A stretch of 55,000 bases of DNA from Mesostigma viride (Eukaryota > Streptophyta > Mesostigmatophyceae > Mesostigmatales > Mesostigmataceae). Positions 31,060 to 43,450 of this stretch are shown here, piece by piece; position 1 is the stretch's first letter; every line of letters begins with the position of its first letter. The notes below the pieces were generated by a model. The model searched no databases. It was not told where the DNA came from and saw nothing but the letters and a program-made list of their open reading frames with translations. A program made the position numbers and the translations under genes. The stretch covers positions 1,177,211-1,232,210 of the forward strand of contig RPFO01000106.1 of NCBI GenBank assembly GCA_009746045.1, written 5' to 3'.

Positions 31060-34000
31060 TTATGCCTCCTCATCATCCTCCCCATCCTCTCCGTCCAAGT
31101 CACTACCGTCGTCGTCATCACCATCCTCAAACTCTGTCAGCTGGGTTGGGGCCGAAACAGCATCCACAAAGCCACAAGAAGAGGCGCAAAAACATAGGCA
31201 ACCGGATGCATACTGGGTTACTATCACAAGATATATCCATAGACAAAAAAGGGCAAGCATTCCTGAATCCAAGCTTGCGATGCAATCCACTTGGCTACTT
31301 GACACCTCAGTCGGCACAGGAACATCCATGTTTGTATAACTGAACATCCATGTTGTGCTGGCCCATGCCTGTGCCGAAGGGCCTGATCAACTGACACCAT
31401 CCAGGATATCCCTCTCACAAGCGCTTGCCCGGTTTTAGCTGATCAAACCTGCTATTTAAACGAACCGCACCCCCCCCTATTGATGCATCGCCTAAGTATA
31501 ACCACCCCGTGGTCATATGGCAGCCAAAGGAAGAGATATGCCATCCAGCAGCCAGCAGAACCTGAGCCCAAGGATTCTTCTCACTGCACGCAGGCCACAG
31601 CACGCTGGCTGACTTGAACACGAGCCACTGTCATGGGCACTGGCCAGAATGGCAAACGGCATAGATGCCTTTAGAAGACTAGCGCAAGACGCATCCGCAT
31701 CTGCGAGCACAAATACACTATTCCTCCCTTTCTTCCAAGACAAGTAACCTAGAGCGATTATGTTATAACACAGTGGATGACAGCATAGCCATCCACCCCA
31801 CATCCTGGCACAAGCTACCTAGAACCAAAAAGGTGTATGTGCCTAAAACCAATAAGGTGCAAGGAATTGCTCCGCATGTACTTAAGTACAGCCTGGGACA
31901 TTGTACACCTGTAGTGAACAGTCGTCTTACAGGTGACAAGACGTGAATTGAAAAGGCTGAAAGGGCATGGACAAGCACGACAGGCAGCGCTGCTTAAAAA
32001 AAAATGCACTAATCAATAACAACCTCTTAGAGAGCGACGAGATAAATAAAACACGACCAGAAACTTACCCCAAGGTATAACGCCACTGGGTTGGGCCACA
32101 AGTCCTGCGAAGCCCAGTAAAATGTGACAAACACAACAGGAGGCCCCCAACAGACGGGCGGCGATGTGCGAGGGACAACAAGCGCATAAGATCACATGTT
32201 CACCAAAAGATTGATTCATTAGTCGAAATATTATAGATTCATTAGTCGAGCATGTGGCCAAGGATAAGACAGGAAACTGGAACTCCGGGTAAACGGGCAA
32301 GCTACTGTGCTTTGCTGCAACACATCTGGTGTTCATACCACAACGAACAAGGGAAGGGAAGCATATGGCCTCCGGAGTGTGAGAACCATCCAACAATGGG
32401 TTTGTGGCATTGGAGAAGGCACCAAAGCCACTTGACTCCATGCGGGCCCATGTGAGAGCTATGTGAGCATAATCATAGTCTAAGTTGAGATATTCATATT
32501 CTAGATGAAACAGGTGCCTTTGTTGAGAGGCTATGGAGCGGCAAATGAAGCCCCCCACTTAAGGTGGAGCAGTACGGAAGGTGGACTAGGACGGTGCATG
32601 TATAAGATAGCAATCACTAAGTACAAAAAAAGCGCATGTATGACAAAGCAATTGGGAAATCGCTTTCTCGGCAGCGTTGTAGAAGACATGGAGCGGCCTA
32701 GACGATTCCGGATGGCAGCAGGCACTAAGAACGCCTGAGGGCCGTGACCGTTGCGACCCATCCAGGAACAAACTTATGACCTGCGTTCTGGCCTGCGTCG
32801 GTTGTCTCATTGATAGGAGCAAGAGGGAAGGGAGAGGGCACTCAGTACAGGGTACTGCGTGAGTAGTGAGTACTCGGTGAGATGCCACCCATGGGGCAGT
32901 GCCGCTCTAGGCCTTGCGTGGTAGAGACCCGGGTGGCTGCAAGCGAGTTATATGGCTTTGCCTATCCCTTGCGACCGCAGTGTTCACAAGTACCGTAAAG
33001 CAAAGCAATGCTGGGCCAATATTAGGCATGGACCTTGAGATGGTGGGAAACTAAGGCCTGGCACACACATGGCCGAAACCAGCTACATAACAAAATGGGC
33101 AGGACTTCCTGGGCATGCTTGTGCTCGCGGATATCCATGCAACCAGGATGGTTGCAGCTGAAAACCTCGTCGACCTAGTACAGTGCTTCGTAACCTGAAG
33201 AGCGTGGGCGGGATGACATCATGTGATGATGTCATTTGATGTAACCTGAAAGCATGGGCATCGGGGCAGCCCAGCCGCCAGAGAATGGTCTGCCAGCGTA
33301 CCTGCTTGATCACTTGGCCCACCTGCATCGCACACGGTTCATGGTGCAGGCCCCATGGAACCACAAGGCGCAGGTCACAAGCGGCCAGGAAAAAAAAAAA
33401 CGAAAAAGGAACATCAGAAGATGACTCGCCGAAAATAAGCGCAAAAGCAAGCAGCCCCACACCAAGGAAGAGCAAAAGCAAGCAGCCCCACACCAAGGAA
33501 GAGCAAAAGCAAGCAGCCCCACACCAAGGAAGAGCAAAAGCAAGCAGCCCCACGCCAAGGAAGAGCAAAAGCAAGCAGCCCCACACCAAGGAAGAGCAAA
33601 AGCAAGCAGCCCCACACCAAGGAAGAGCAAAAGCAAGCAGCCCCACACCAAGGAAGAGCAAAAGCAAGCAGCCCCACACCAAGGAAGAGCAAAAGCAAGC
33701 AGCCCCACACAAAGGAAGAGCAACAGCAAGCAGCCCCACAACAAGGCACATATTGCCGGCCTTGCAGATAACTGCTACCTATGCAATGGTGATTCATTAA
33801 CGATGTGGTGAACAGCACAGGGTTTGTGAGATTACAGCGTGCATGGACATAGACACATAGTGGATAGGTCGAGCCGACAAATCGCGCTTCTTGAGAAGGG
33901 ATTCCGAGCACATGGCAAGTCAGACCGAGCATGGTGAACCTTGAACCTTGGTGGATACACATGGCAAAACTGCACACCTGAAACCTTCTGAGACCTGATT

Positions 34001-35218
34001 ACTTCACTGCGCAAGGTCCTCACACAAATGTGTACACAGCCGGGGAGCCCGCAAGGCGAGCGCAGCAATGCCAACTTCATGTGCAAACAATGCGACTCTC
34101 AGCCCTCCCCATCCGCCTCGCTAAACCCCAGAAACAACGCAGCGCATTCAGAGGCACTTGAAATAACAAACAGAAAAGACCCCTAAAAAAACCACGAGCC
34201 CGGAAAGTTGGCGCTCTTCAGCAAGCTTATCTGCTGCTTTAGGTGACCCATTCAATGACTTTCAGGATGTGAAGCTTCTTGTGAGTGGCACTGACAAACT
34301 GGACTGAACTCGGTAGACATTCTCCCGTGGTGAGTGGACCGATGGCTTGCACAGCGATTCCAATCGATTTGTGAGACCAGCAAATTTGAACCAGAACCTG
34401 ACGTTTCCCTGGGACACACAAGAGCCTTGCCAGCGAGACAAGGACAAACATTACCTGCATATCATAGGCTACTCATCAACCTCCTCTCATACCCTAATGC
34501 CATCAGCTACCCCAGACTTCACCCCGCGATGGTCCCACCCGAAAACCATGGCAGCCCAAACTTCTTCAGGCTGGCAGGGTTTACGTATCAGGGACAAACG
34601 TGCCAGTGCCCTTACAACCTCAACGCAGCAAAGTGGCTGCCCACCCATAGTCCTCTGCAAGTTACAGAAGTACATAACAGCCAAGTCAAACAAAACCCTA
34701 ACAATCTAATGCGCTCAAAATCCGCTATCCTGATGGTCTTCCCACCTAGACAGTTATCAAACAAACAACGGACCAATCTAGTGCCCAAAGCGTAACCCAG
34801 TAAACCATGTCAGGAACTGCGGCACCTGACCACCGCAGCCATGCAGCGATCCCACAAGAAACGTTTTCTTAGTTATTCTTCATTTTTCAAGTTGAAAATG
34901 TTGATATTCCCAAACACATAAACAAGCCAAAGAAAGCGACCCGCCCAAGTAGAGGCCGGACGGCTCTGCTGGCACCATGCAGGCACGCACATCGTTGATC
35001 TCCTCATCATCTCCAAAGGTATCGGGCTCCTCCGTGAACCAAGCGAAGAAGCTGCTTCACACAAACAAACAAACAAAGAAACAAACAAAGAAACAAAGAA
35101 ACAAAGAAACAAAGAAAGAAACAAAGAAACAAAGAAACAAAGAAACAAAGAAACAAAGAAACAAAGAAACAAAGAAACAAAGAAACAAACAAAGAAACAA
35201 AGAAACAAACAAACAAAC

Positions 35219-35257
<39 letters not shown>

Positions 35258-38200
35258 CAAAGAAACAAAGAAACAAAGAAACAAAGAAACAAAGAAACAA
35301 AGAAACAAAGAAACAAAGAAAGAAACAAAGAAACAAACAAAGAAACAAACAAACAAAGAAACAAAGAAACAAACAAAGAAACAAAGAAACAAACAAACAA
35401 ACAAAGAAACAAACAAAGAAACAAAGAAACAAACAAAGAAACAAAGAAACAAAGAAACAAAGAAACAAAGAAACAAAGAAACAAAGAAACAAACAAACAA
35501 AGAAACAAACAAAGAAACAAAGAAACAAAGAAACAAACAAAGAAACAAACAAACAAACAAACAAAGAAACAAAGAAACAAAGAAACAAAGAAACAAAGAA
35601 ACAAAGAAACAAAGAAACAAACAAACAAACAAACAAACAAACAAACAAACAAACAAACAAACAAACAAACAAACAAACAAACAAACAAACAAACAAACAA
35701 ACAAACAAACAAACAAACAAACAAACAAACAAACAAACAAACAAACAAACAAACAAACAAACAAACAAACAAACAAACAAACAAACAAACAAACAAACAA
35801 ACAAACAAACAAACAAACAAACAAACAAACAAACAAACAAACAAACAAACACGCACGCACGCACGCATGCATGCAGACACACACATGCGCACACATGACA
35901 AAGTTGAAGGTGGGGCAGGTAGATGAGTTAGGTAGCGGATCGAGAGGACAAGATGGCGGAAGTGCGGAAGAGGGAAGCTGAAACCTCCCCAGGGAAGTCC
36001 ATGACAGAAACAAGAGCGATTGTTGCAGGCAACAAAACCTCACCCTTTCAGCGAGAGACACTTTGCCAGGAGGGTGCAGCCTTTAACCCACCCAACTAGC
36101 CGCCCTTTCCCTCCACGTATGACACGAGCACGAGCGGTGCGTGGTGGGAGCAATGGCAGGCAGCTTGACGCAAACCTTTCCTCGCTTTACCTTGGCGGTC
36201 TAATCATGAACAATTGGTGATAAATCAATTTGTTCCTCCGCGGGAAGGTCAGGGAACACGTTCCACTGCCTAAAGCCCTTACAAAAATGGGGGGTGTGGT
36301 TGAGATTACTACGCAAGCGCCAACCCCAGGCGTCCGCCCAAGCTTCCTAGGTGACTAGGGAGTTGTCTGCGGTCGTACTAACGCCTAACCAATCAAGAAC
36401 ACAGAGACCCTTCCCAGGCTTGCAAACGATGGTGGCACACAAAAGGCATAGAGGCGGCCCATAAACAGCACGCTACCTTTCCAGCGGTTCGTCGTCATCA
36501 TCATCGTTGATCGGTTGGTTCCTCTTCTTCCCCCCCTTCTTCGCCTGCCGTGCCTTCTTCTCTTCCTCCAGCCGGCGCGCGACCTTTTCAACCACGTTCT
36601 GTGTGTCATGTGCGCGGGGGGGGCAAGGAACCCCCACAGACAAGGGCGCACGGGGGCCACAATCAGGGGCCCGCAAAAAGGTGCACATAGACGCCCATGT
36701 ACGCCGCAATCAGGGGATGCCTCTAGGCCACAAACAGGGGAGTATGTAGGTCCGAGATGTCTCTCACATGCAGGAGGAGGGTGCAGGCCACACGCCGGGC
36801 TCATGCACATCCTGCTAATGCTGCGGTACGCGGTGACTTCCTCCTCCCTTGGCCACAGAGGTGGTCTCTTGGGTTGCCACCCGTGGAGAACATTCGTTGC
36901 TTCCCTTTCTCCACTGGATGCTACTGACAGTTCCATCTCTTTCAAAAACAAACAACTTCCCCTCTTCTCATTTATACCTGCATCCACGCCATTTTTCATT
37001 GACACATGTCCCTTCCACATTCGTCCGCGCCATCTGCCTACGTTCCTCCACCATTCACGACACACCAAACTCCAGCTGGGCCACTCCCCCCAAGTGCCGT
37101 AGTTAGACATCAAATCATTCGTCAGCAGCAGCCAGGCGGGTCATAGCCCGCCCAGCATCGGACTTGCCACCAAACCAACGACGATCCTCCCCCCCCCCCC
37201 CCAAAAAAAAAGGAATGGCCACCCGACTCTTCTGTGTCCCTTCACGACGCTGCCCCTTGTGCCGACAGCCGTCATGCACCAACATTTCATCCGTTAATGA
37301 GTAGAACATGAGCACTCACCATGTCCTTCTTCCACTTGAGCACGCACACGCCATCCATACGAAAACACGATGTGAGTCATTAACGAACCGTGCACACTCA
37401 CCATGTCCTTCTTCCACTTGGTCATGCACCCACCATCCATACGAAAACACGATTTGAGTCATTAGCGAACCGTGCACACTCACCATGTCCTTCTTCCACT
37501 TGGTCATGCACCCACCAGGAGTAAACCAGGCCATTCAGGTACTTCATCAATATACAGACTACCGATGTGTGCTCACCATGTCCTTCTTCCAATTGGTGAC
37601 GCACCCACCACTGATCAAGGTATCGGTTTTCTCTGAACATAGCTTAATTAACGCATGCGGGAAAGACAGGGCCGCTATGCCTTGGCCTGCATGTGGAAGG
37701 CTGTCTGTGACATGGGCTGACTGATCCGTTTTGTACCAATGGTTTCATGCTCGCCTAAATGCTGGTCTTTGTGGGAGCTTAGTGATCTCAAAAATATTTT
37801 AGTGATAATATTATTATTAACATTGGCGATCTTAATATTATAGTGATCTTAAAAATATTATAGTGATAATGTTATTATTAATATTAGTGATCTTAATATT
37901 ATAGTGATCTTAAAAATATTATAGTGATAATATTATTATTAATATTAGTGATCTTAATATTATAGTGATCTTAAAAATACTATAGTGATAATATTATTAT
38001 TAATATTAGTGATCTTAATATTATAGTGATCTTAATCACATTTCCTCACTCAACCAATCGAATGAGTCGCGCACTCGCCATTCCCATCAACCACTTGATG
38101 ACGCATCAACCCCTGATAAAACCAATTTCATTGAATTTTTTCACGCGAGTAATTAATTGAGCAATCTCATACGCGCACTCACCATGTCCTTCTTCCACTT

Positions 38201-41200
38201 GATGACTGGCTGCTTGCGCTCCTCGCTCGCACGTGTCTTGATCTCCTTCACCAGCTCGCGGTTCTCAAAATAGGGGTTCTCCTTGAACACCTGCCGGCGC
38301 AGATACAATGGAACGGGGGGGCGCGGGAGGTTTGAAAAGGGGCGAGTAGGTGGAAGCGGTCGTGGGGGCGAGAAGCGGGGGGGGGGGGGGGGGGGGGGGT
38401 TAAGCAGCTAACCCAACCACAAGCACATATCAAGTATTATGGTACTACTCTAGTAATAGAGGGTACTACTCTAGTAATAGAGGGTAATACTCTAGTTATA
38501 GAGGGTACTACTCTAGAAATAGAGGGTAATACTCTAGTTATAGAGGGTACTACTCTAGTAATAGAGGGTAATACTCTAGCAATAGAGGGAAATCGACAGC
38601 AGCATGGGATTCGGCAGCGGTACACGTTAGGCATCCCAGCGATTGCGTTCCCAGTTGCCAGCATGGCCGTTGCAGCCTCGCGTGGAACAATACCATGGAT
38701 TTTCCGAGATGCCACCTGTACAATGGCCCCCCCACGGCAGGACAAAGGGATGCAATACTTAACAAGGCACACAAATACAGCGGTTGCGAAGATGCCAGAT
38801 TCTATGAAATCCGATGCAGCAACATGCCACATACAACGTGCCGTAATTGTGTCCTCTTGTGTTGCCACGACCATGTAGAATTTCAATATGCCTAAAGAAT
38901 GTAGAATCTCCATGTCTCCAAAGCGTGCCCGCGATTGCCAAGCGCCCTCCAGAGGCTGGTGCTCTGAGCCGCAAATCAACGGGGTCTGGAGCAAGTCTGG
39001 CGGCCACCGGCAGCAACGCTCAGGGACACCTATCCCACATCCATGAATCCCACTGCCTGGTGGGCATGCATGGCTCTGCCAACCCCATGTGCGACGCCCA
39101 GCACGCGGTTCCCATCCACAGGGCGCCTAAACGTACCCAAACAGAACGCCAAGCTGCCTGACAGAACATGGCGCCTTTGCTTGGTCCAGGAACCACCCGT
39201 CACGCCTCTCCCCTCCTCCCAAGACCTAACATTGCGGCCGTAGCTTCTCTCTCCTCTCGCAAACACACACACACACATGACCCTCACTGCCCTTCCCATG
39301 CATATTTCGGTACTTGGCATCCAGGCCTGCTCTCATGCCTCTCATCAACTCACAAACGTGACACGCCAACCGTCCCCACGATTCCCTCCATCACTCACAA
39401 ACGTGATGGCATAGCCCTCCTCATCAATTATGCCAACTCACAAAAGTGAGCGGTAGAGCCCTCCACATCAACTATGCCAACTCACAAACGTGATGGTGTA
39501 GCCCTCCACATCAATTATGCCAACTCACAAACGTTATGGTGTAGCCCTCCACATCAACTATGCCAACTCACAAACGTGATGGCATAGCCCTCCTCATCAA
39601 TTATGCCGACTCACAAACGTGATGGTGTAGCCCTCCACATCAATTATGCCAACTCACAAACGTGATGGCAAAACCCTCCCCATCAATTATGCCAACTCAC
39701 AAACGTGATGGCATAGCCCTCCTCATCAACTATGCCAACTCACAAACGTGATGGTGTAGCCCTCCACATCAATTATGCCAACTCACAAACGTGATGGTGT
39801 AGCTCTCCACATCAACTATGCCAACTCACGAACGTGATGGCATAGCCCTCCTCATCAATTATGCCAACTCACAAACGTGATGGTGTAGCCATCCTCATCA
39901 ATTATGCCAACTCTCAAACGTGATGGCATAGCCCTCCACATCAACTATGCCAACTCACAAACGCGATGGTGTAGCCATCCTCGAACTTGTCGTCCACGGA
40001 CAGGTCCTCCAGGTAGCGCAGCACCTGCAGGGTGCGCCCGGAACCCGACATGACACCATTGGGGTAAAGCAGGTAAGAAAGCAAGGATGCTGCCAATCAC
40101 ACAATAACCACAGCGATGCTGCCACTCCCACAGTGACCACGATAGTGCACCACCGATCTAGCCGCAGGTATACCTGGCCACGGACTTCACACCTCATTTG
40201 TCCACGAAGCCCGCATGTTAGGGATAAAGGTTTAAGGTTTTACCCACTGAAGACCATAATTATAGTGAGTACAGCGGTGAGCGCGCCGAGGCGTCACGGG
40301 CGGAGTGAGGAGACCAGGACCTTGTACAGCTGGCTTGGGCGCACCAATCAAGGCCATGGGCTTCACAGTCCGCGACAAAATACTGGGGCAAGCCGTCACC
40401 GCACGCTTGAGCGCTGTCTATGCGACTACCCCAGATCTTGCACCTACTGCAATCGAAGCAAGGAAATCATACATCAGGAGCCCGAATGCGCAAGGATCGC
40501 CTTCGACAAGAACGGTGCGCTTCTAAAGGCAGGGCGACGACAACTCCAAGGGCACGACAGCACCCAAACGCACCAGCCTGCCTTTAGCTAAATGCGACCC
40601 AAGTACCAATCAGGAACGGGCTCACCATCTGGTCCTCGGTCCTACTCACCATCTGGTCCTCCTCCGAGATGAGGCTCTTCAGAATAGGGTGGTTCATGAG
40701 CTGCATTCCGAGTAACGGGAAGGGGCGACCACAACGAGTGCAGATGGCAACAGGAGCCGCAGATCGCATGATTTATGACGCCCACACCACTCACTGGGGC
40801 CAGGCTGCCTACCAGTTGCTCGCGTACACATTCCGTTCACCCCACGCGCCCTGCATTCCCTCTTCAGAAGTTGCAATGTAAATAATCGGTGTCTCTATCA
40901 ATGGGTACATTGCAGTCGAGAACCGCCGGGCTGGGCATTCCTGGGCATTTCTCTGATTCATGCCTCTCGCTTTTCTGTCGGTTGACCTTGTTCAGGTTGA
41001 AGCTGACACACTTCGTAGGGATGTTAAACTAGCAGCCGCGGGAGATGAATGCGGGCGAGATGGCGGGGGGGGGGAGGGGGGCATAAATGCATGTGCGGGC
41101 CGCCATTTCGTAAGTATGCCGATGTGCCACAAAGCGCCTGGTATGACCAAAGAAGCTGAAACTGGTTTTGCGGGTCCCACACACCCTTACCGCGGTTAGC

Positions 41201-41575
41201 CAAAAGTTGTCAATCGTCCGGATAATCTCAGACCGCTCTCGGTAATGTGGCACGCGCTTCTTCTGAAATTCTCTCTGGATTTTAAAGACCTCGTCATCCA
41301 GCTCCTCTTCCAGCTGTTGCATGCGGTCGGGGCAGCGACCAGGAAACGCAATTCAACAATTCCAAAGTGAACATGTGACGCCCCAGCATCTGGGTGCATA
41401 TGAAATTTTCAGCCCGCAGGCCTCGTGACAGCAAACGAGTGTGCATATCACAGACCTTCTCTAGCTTGTCTTGAGCCGTCTGCAGCTGCTGCAACGCCGC
41501 GCTGCTGGCCAGCTCGACGCCTTCCTCCGCCTTTGCGGTTGCTTCCGCGGAAGTTTTTGCCTTCTTGGAAGCCAT
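31060..41575 (-). CDS. SET: SET/TAF-I-type histone chaperone (NAP superfamily), complete, 10 exons
   Basis: Family members bind core histones, assemble nucleosomes and act in the nucleus. Exons, all GT-AG: 41575-41456, 41313-41191, 40700-40650, 40024-39959, 38290-38183, 36598-36477, 35051-34991, 33322-33302, 32104-32069, 31140-31060. The phase holds at every join (only intron 6 splits a codon) and gives 262 residues, normal for the family. Motifs in order: LQQLQTAQDKLEKLEEELDD (dimerisation helix), RERSEIIRTIDNFWLTA, HPILKSLISEEDQM, VLRYLEDLSVDDKFEDGYTI, FKENPYFENREL, KWKKDM, an NDDDDD patch, SFFAWFTEEPD, VGQVIKQDLWPNPVALYLG, and an acidic tail ending DGEDGEDDEEA. SFF-x-WF and WPNP are hallmarks that separate SET from NAP1. 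A TGTAA possible poly(A) signal lies at 30725-30721. SET/TAF-I versus plant NRP naming is not resolved. Confidence 0.94.
33302..33322 (-). other. SET: 21-nt microexon (exon 8) of the SET-type gene
   Basis: The seven codons VGQVIKQ lie between a CAG acceptor and a GTACGC donor. They supply the conserved 'GEVIK' helix that precedes WPNP in the family, and both flanking introns are phase 0. Without it the conserved order would be broken, so it is a genuine microexon. Confidence 0.88.
33439..33745 (+). repeat. 31-bp minisatellite in SET intron 7
   Basis: Ten units of GCAAAAGCAAGCAGCCCCAC followed by ACCAAGGAAGA, starting at 33441 and recurring every 31 bp, nearly identical. The last two units carry single-base changes. 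The array is intronic; its long frames on both strands are artefacts. Confidence 0.96.
35061..35853. repeat. 790-bp AAAC/AAAG tetranucleotide array beside the exon 7 acceptor
   Basis: The 5' part on the plus strand mixes AAAG and AAAC; the 3' part from about 35616 is nearly pure (AAAC)n. On the gene strand it becomes a GTTT/CTTT pyrimidine-rich tract that ends about 10 bp before the exon 7 acceptor, so it forms the polypyrimidine tract. The 300-residue poly-NKQT and CLFV frames are repeat artefacts. Confidence 0.97.
37313..37600 (-). repeat. Tandem copies of the exon 5 end with its splice donor
   Basis: Four copies, at about 37577, 37483, 37399 and 37316, each carry AAGTGGAAGAAGGACATG (one reads AATTGG) followed by GTGAGT or GTGAGC. 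This is the last 18 bases of SET exon 5 (KWKKDM) plus its donor. Three are spaced 84 bp apart. They lie in intron 5, 600-850 bp downstream of the true exon end at 38183. Confidence 0.92.
37790..38035. repeat. AT-rich tandem repeat of about 61 bp
   Basis: Four units of AGTGATCTTAAAAATATTAT, then AGTGATAATATTATTATTAA, then TATTAGTGATCTTAATATTAT, nearly identical, in SET intron 5. Confidence 0.93.
38379..38590. repeat. Poly-G run and 21-22-bp TACTCTAGTAATAGAGGG array
   Basis: A run of about 20 G (38379-38399) is followed by seven units of GGGTACTACTCTAGTAATAG. Each unit is a near-palindrome around CTCTA...TAGAG. Located in SET intron 4. Confidence 0.9.
39345..39958 (-). repeat. 43-bp minisatellite made of the exon 4 end with its splice donor
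   Basis: About 14 units directly abut exon 4. On the gene strand each reads GGCTACACCATCACGTTT (or GGCTATGCC...) followed by GTGAGTTGGCATA. This is the final six codons of exon 4 (GYTIAF in the true exon, GYTITF in the units) plus the 5' splice site and intron start. The unit length is 43 bp, so downstream copies are not kept in frame. Confidence 0.94.
40622..40661 (-). repeat. Tandem duplication of the exon 3 end and donor
   Basis: GAGGACCAGATG followed by GTGAG occurs twice in a row on the minus strand, 21 bp apart. The upstream copy fits the protein alignment (EEDQM joined to VLRYL). The downstream copy is a decoy carrying an equally good donor. Confidence 0.9.
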
Positions 41576-43192
41576 TTATGAGTAAGGAAACGTCCTGGGT
41601 GCAGCCGATTGGTAAATCAGCTGCCTTTCCATGTTGTAGGCAGAGCCAACGCAGCAATTATGGCGAAGTCCACACCGCAAGCGTGCAGCGTGCGAGCGCA
41701 CCCGCAAGCCGCCAGGCAGGATCACAACTGGGCGAAAAAGTCCAGCAAAGCAGAAGTTCGCAGCAGTTTTCCGTAGATGCCTTGAGATATTTCGACTATC
41801 CAGCCAATCCAATAGTTTGGTTAGAAAATATCAAAAAGTACCCAGGAAGTACCTCTTATATCAGATGCCTGCCAGCGGGGCGCGCCAAGCTGCGAAGCCA
41901 GATACATAATTCTGGCGGCCGTGACCAGCACCGGTTATCTCGAAATTTTCTGCCAACTGCCAACCTCTGCCAACTGCCAAGACGTGCCAACTGCCAAGCG
42001 CACTCTTCCATGGCTTTTCCATGAACTTTTTCCATGTACGGTAATAAACTAAATAACAGTAGTACGACTTCGTCATACAATGTAAAATTGCTTGCAGACC
42101 GAGACCGAAGTCACGGACGTACCCTTGGAAGACAGATAACTCATTTCCGATTTTACATCTCTGGTCTATAATTGGATAATAAATATACCCACTTACCCGA
42201 AAAATAAAAAAAGACTGATAACCAGTTTCGGGCCATAATACATCTTCTGTATTGCATTTCTACGCCAGCGTATGATAATCCATCGCCAGGTTTTTCTCAT
42301 AAACTTTTACAGTGCTTCAAGGCTCCAGCCTTCCGACTTCGCTCATGTGCATTGCGTTCACTACGCCATATGTTACCTGAACGCACATTAGGAATAACAT
42401 GAGAGCCTGCATGTGCACATATAAATGCCTGCTAATGACGCAATTGTATCAAGCCAGTAACGCCAAGGCAGTCAGCCTCAATCAAGCACTGACCTGGGTG
42501 TGATGTCTAATCGGACTAAGCAATATCGGAGTGTCAAGCGCTGCATTCCCGACGGCTTGGTTCTTACACCTGTTGCTTGCTTACCCTGGCTGGTCTTTCT
42601 CACCGGAATTGAATAGCTGCAGTCAAGGCGGAGGCCACGTTGCAGTGTCCGGCATATGTTAGTAAACGAAGGCGGAAGAAGTTATGACGAGGAGCCCATA
42701 CACCAGCATGTCTTCTAGCTGCTGCAATAACAGGCGGCCTCTCAGCTCGCCTTAGTATAGTAGTACAGGAAGAGACATTACTTATAGTAAACCAATGGCC
42801 GCGCTAACCTGCACGAAGCGAGCGCTGCGATCGGATGCGACTGTAGAAGGTGATTTCATTTCGCTTACGTCGTGACAGCTTTGCAGACTGTGGACTGCAA
42901 TACCCTGGCAGGTATCAGAGATATTCAAGTGCCTTGTATCTTTTCCTGCTTTCAAAGTAGCCCACACAGAGACACATCCCTTGTCTTTTGGCCATGATCA
43001 GCATTCATGCTTATTACTGACGACCCTTTGGCCGTTGCCTCCCACTGCTCGCCACATGCTAAAAAAGAACGCTTGCGGCTGGCAACTGTGGTTCTACTGT
43101 GCATCGGCACATGCCTACCATGCAGGAAGCCAGCCATCTGCACGCTTGAACGTCGCGGCCAGCGGCCCCTGCCGCATGCCCATCGAGCCGAG

Positions 43193-43264
43193 CATGGACC
43201 ACGCCAGGTGGCGCGTGCGCTGCGCGTTCCGACAGATGGATACTGCGGCATCCGTCACCGCATT
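43193..43264 (+). other. Possible upstream exon of the FAM86-like gene
   Basis: A GCCAG acceptor is followed by VARALRVPTDGYCGIRHRIV and K, ending at AAG with a GTGAGC donor, phase 0 and compatible with the exon at 43970. Degenerate copies of its end (GGCATCCGTCACCGC...TTAAGGTG) follow at 43529 and, more weakly, up to 43760. The N-terminus of the family is too variable to confirm it. Confidence 0.35.
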
Positions 43265-43375
43265 GTTAAGGTGAGCTCATGTAGCAGCACACCTCACCTT
43301 GGTGGCATCACCTTCAAAGGTGACGCTTGTGTTTGTCCATAGCAACGCGCATCCGGTGGGCTCAGTGCGCTGTGC

Positions 43376-43450
43376 CGTAGTGCGTATATCCTTGCCATCC
43401 TTCATTGCCTTGTTGTAGTGCGTATATCCTTGGCATCCTTCAGCGCCTTG
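43376..43450 (+). repeat. Short tandem duplication of about 41 bp
   Basis: GTAGTGCGTATATCCTTG followed by CATCCTTCA and CCTTGT occurs twice in succession. Confidence 0.8.

Noticed and set aside
33083-33977. VWGCLLLLFLG- and KASSPTPRKSK-repeat frames resembling a repetitive protein
   Set aside because: 31-bp minisatellite translated in rotating frames, inside SET intron 7.
34873-36061. Long CLFV- and NKQTK-repeat frames on both strands
   Set aside because: Artefacts of the AAAC/AAAG array. Only 34991-35051 is coding (SET exon 7), in a different frame.
36385-37113. 242-codon minus-strand frame as an alternative SET 3' region
   Set aside because: Only its part at 36477-36598 fits SET (NVVEKVARRLEEEKKARQ); the rest has no family resemblance and is intronic.
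37313-37600. Extra small coding exons of the SET gene (TKWKKDM copies)
   Set aside because: Each has a donor but no in-frame acceptor, and using them would duplicate KWKKDM in the protein; better read as duplicated exon ends.
41425-42024. 199-codon plus-strand frame upstream of the methyltransferase-like exons
   Set aside because: Overlaps SET exon 1 in antisense and shows no FAM86 N-terminal resemblance.
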